Assembly (NCBI RefSeq): GCF_016820575.1
Contig: NZ_JAEMQH010000004.1
Location: forward strand, 1 to 64,000
DNA: 64,000 nucleotides
Direction: 5' to 3'
From: Marinobacter sediminum
GTDB taxonomy: Bacteria; Pseudomonadota; Gammaproteobacteria; Pseudomonadales; Oleiphilaceae
Shown here: in pieces, positions 63,249-64,000 of the stretch
How positions within the stretch are numbered: position 1 is the first letter of the stretch
Layout of the letters: every line of letters begins with the position of its first letter
Program-made: the position numbers and the translations under genes
Notes under the pieces: generated by a model
Told to the model about the DNA's origin: nothing
Databases searched by the model: none
The model's input: only the letters and a program-made list of their open reading frames with translations

Positions 63249-64000
63249 TTAACCTCGCCTTCCTTCCAGCAATTCTGAAACTGCCTGGGCGGCCTTTTCA
63301 TCCGCATCCTGCCTGAGCGTGTGGTGCAGCTCGGTAAAGGCAGCAAACAGATGCTCGCGCTCGCTCTCATTCTCCAGGCGCTCAAGTACCGCCGTACCCA
63401 GGGATTCAGGGCTGGCGTCGGCCTGCAACAATTCAGGAACCAACGCCTTTTTCGCCAGCAGGTTCGGCAACGCAACATGGGGCACTTTCACTAACCGGGA
63501 CAGCAACGCGTAGCTGAAATCACTCAGCCGATATCCAACCACCATAGGCTTTTTCAGCAGCATCGCTTCCAAGGTCGCGGTACCGGAGGCTAACAGGACC
63601 ACATCGGACGCTGCCATCACCTCCCGTGAACGACCCCGAACAATGGTTACCTGCAGCTTCACCTCCAAGGCATCTACCAGGTCCCGCACCTGCCGCTCGC
63701 GATCCCGATTGACACAGGGAATCACCAATTGCAGATCCGGCCGCCTTTCCTGAATCCAGCGCGCGGCTTCAAGGAACAGGGTACCCAGACGCTCTACCTC
63801 ACCAGCCCGGCTTCCGGGCAGCACAGCCAGCAACGGCGCCTGGTCGTCCAGACCCAGTTCCTGACGCGCCTTTCCGGTATCCGGGACCATCGGTATCCGA
63901 TCGGCCAAAGGGTGACCGACAAACGCCACAGGCACCTGATGCTCTTCGTAGAATCGGGCCTCAAAAGGAAACAGTGTCAGCATCAGGTTAACGGACTTGG
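63249..64000 (-). CDS. lpxB: Lipid-A-disaccharide synthase LpxB, 5' end cut by window
   Basis: The C-terminal part (about 250 of ~380 residues) of the GT-B enzyme that joins UDP-diacylglucosamine and lipid X to form the lipid A disaccharide. Typical segments are [28 protein letters not shown] and [23 protein letters not shown]. The frame stays open to the right edge, so the N-terminus lies outside. It precedes rnhB with a 2-bp gap. Confidence 0.95.
   Translation of the reverse strand, partial: KSVNLMLTLFPFEARFYEEHQVPVAFVGHPLADRIPMVPDTGKARQELGLDDQAPLLAVLPGSRAGEVERLGTLFLEAARWIQERRPDLQLVIPCVNRDRERQVRDLVDALEVKLQVTIVRGRSREVMAASDVVLLASGTATLEAMLLKKPMVVGYRLSDFSYALLSRLVKVPHVALPNLLAKKALVPELLQADASPESLGTAVLERLENESEREHLFAAFTELHHTLRQDADEKAAQAVSELLEGRRG

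Overview
The window is a chromosomal segment of a marine gammaproteobacterium, almost certainly a Marinobacter. Two things point there. The 661-residue two-domain fatty acyl reductase at 33861-35846 closely resembles, from memory, the characterised enzyme Maqu_2507 of Marinobacter nauticus VT8. Several gene blocks also follow Pseudomonas-like order: mtnA / MTA deaminase / ubiG / mupP / yciK-type SDR, and motY / pyrC / rnt. No database search was possible, so every homology call is recognition of motifs and family-typical sequence.

Layout. The left edge carries a strong rRNA-type promoter pointing out of the window (1-125), then purT, a small NUDIX / gamma-carbonic-anhydrase / DUF1289 operon, a second NUDIX gene, a NIF3-like gene, a 417-bp non-coding segment with a pair of DnaA-type boxes, and purL. 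From 8.3 to 20.1 kb lie mltF, recX, a DUF349 coiled-coil protein, comFB, a two-gene beta-oxidation operon, the periplasmic protease prc and an HTH protein. From 20 to 27 kb are methylthioadenosine salvage (mtnA and deaminase, divergent), ubiG, mupP, an SDR, a glutaredoxin-like protein, yaaA and rdgC. From 27 to 40.8 kb are a protein-acetyltransferase gene divergent from a histone-deacetylase-like gene, motY, pyrC, rnt, the fatty acyl reductase with a repeated palindrome upstream, an M16 protease and two small-molecule glycosyltransferases.

The accessory part is an 8.6-kb integrative element in tRNA-Arg(CCT). A 19-bp copy of the tRNA 3' end (40900-40918) recurs at 49529-49547. Just inside both ends are copies of GGTATCACA and inverted TGATACC, which look like integrase arm sites. 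The element holds a tyrosine integrase, a large protein with a polymerase-like palm signature, a serine recombinase with an array of TGTCTC boxes, a three-gene ATGA-coupled operon (HigB-like / HigA-ImmA metallopeptidase fusion / Beta-family protein) behind twin operators, and a 502-residue reverse transcriptase. The RT start codon directly abuts the terminator of a strongly structured RNA of about 180 nt with its own promoter. This ncRNA-plus-RT unit is the best candidate for an undescribed, probably anti-phage, system; it does not look like a classical retron.

Right of the element are an AmpG-like MFS transporter, an outer-membrane beta-barrel protein, an unrecognised protein, a YciO-type protein with bolA, topB, a three-gene signalling cluster (OmpR-type regulator, LysM-FecR protein, CHASE2 histidine kinase), a small lipoprotein, initiator tRNA-fMet, rnhB and the 3' part of lpxB, cut by the window end. 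Most genes are ordinary housekeeping genes. The element, the operator-like repeats upstream of the fatty acyl reductase, the acetyltransferase/deacetylase pair and the FecR-CHASE2 cluster merit a second look.
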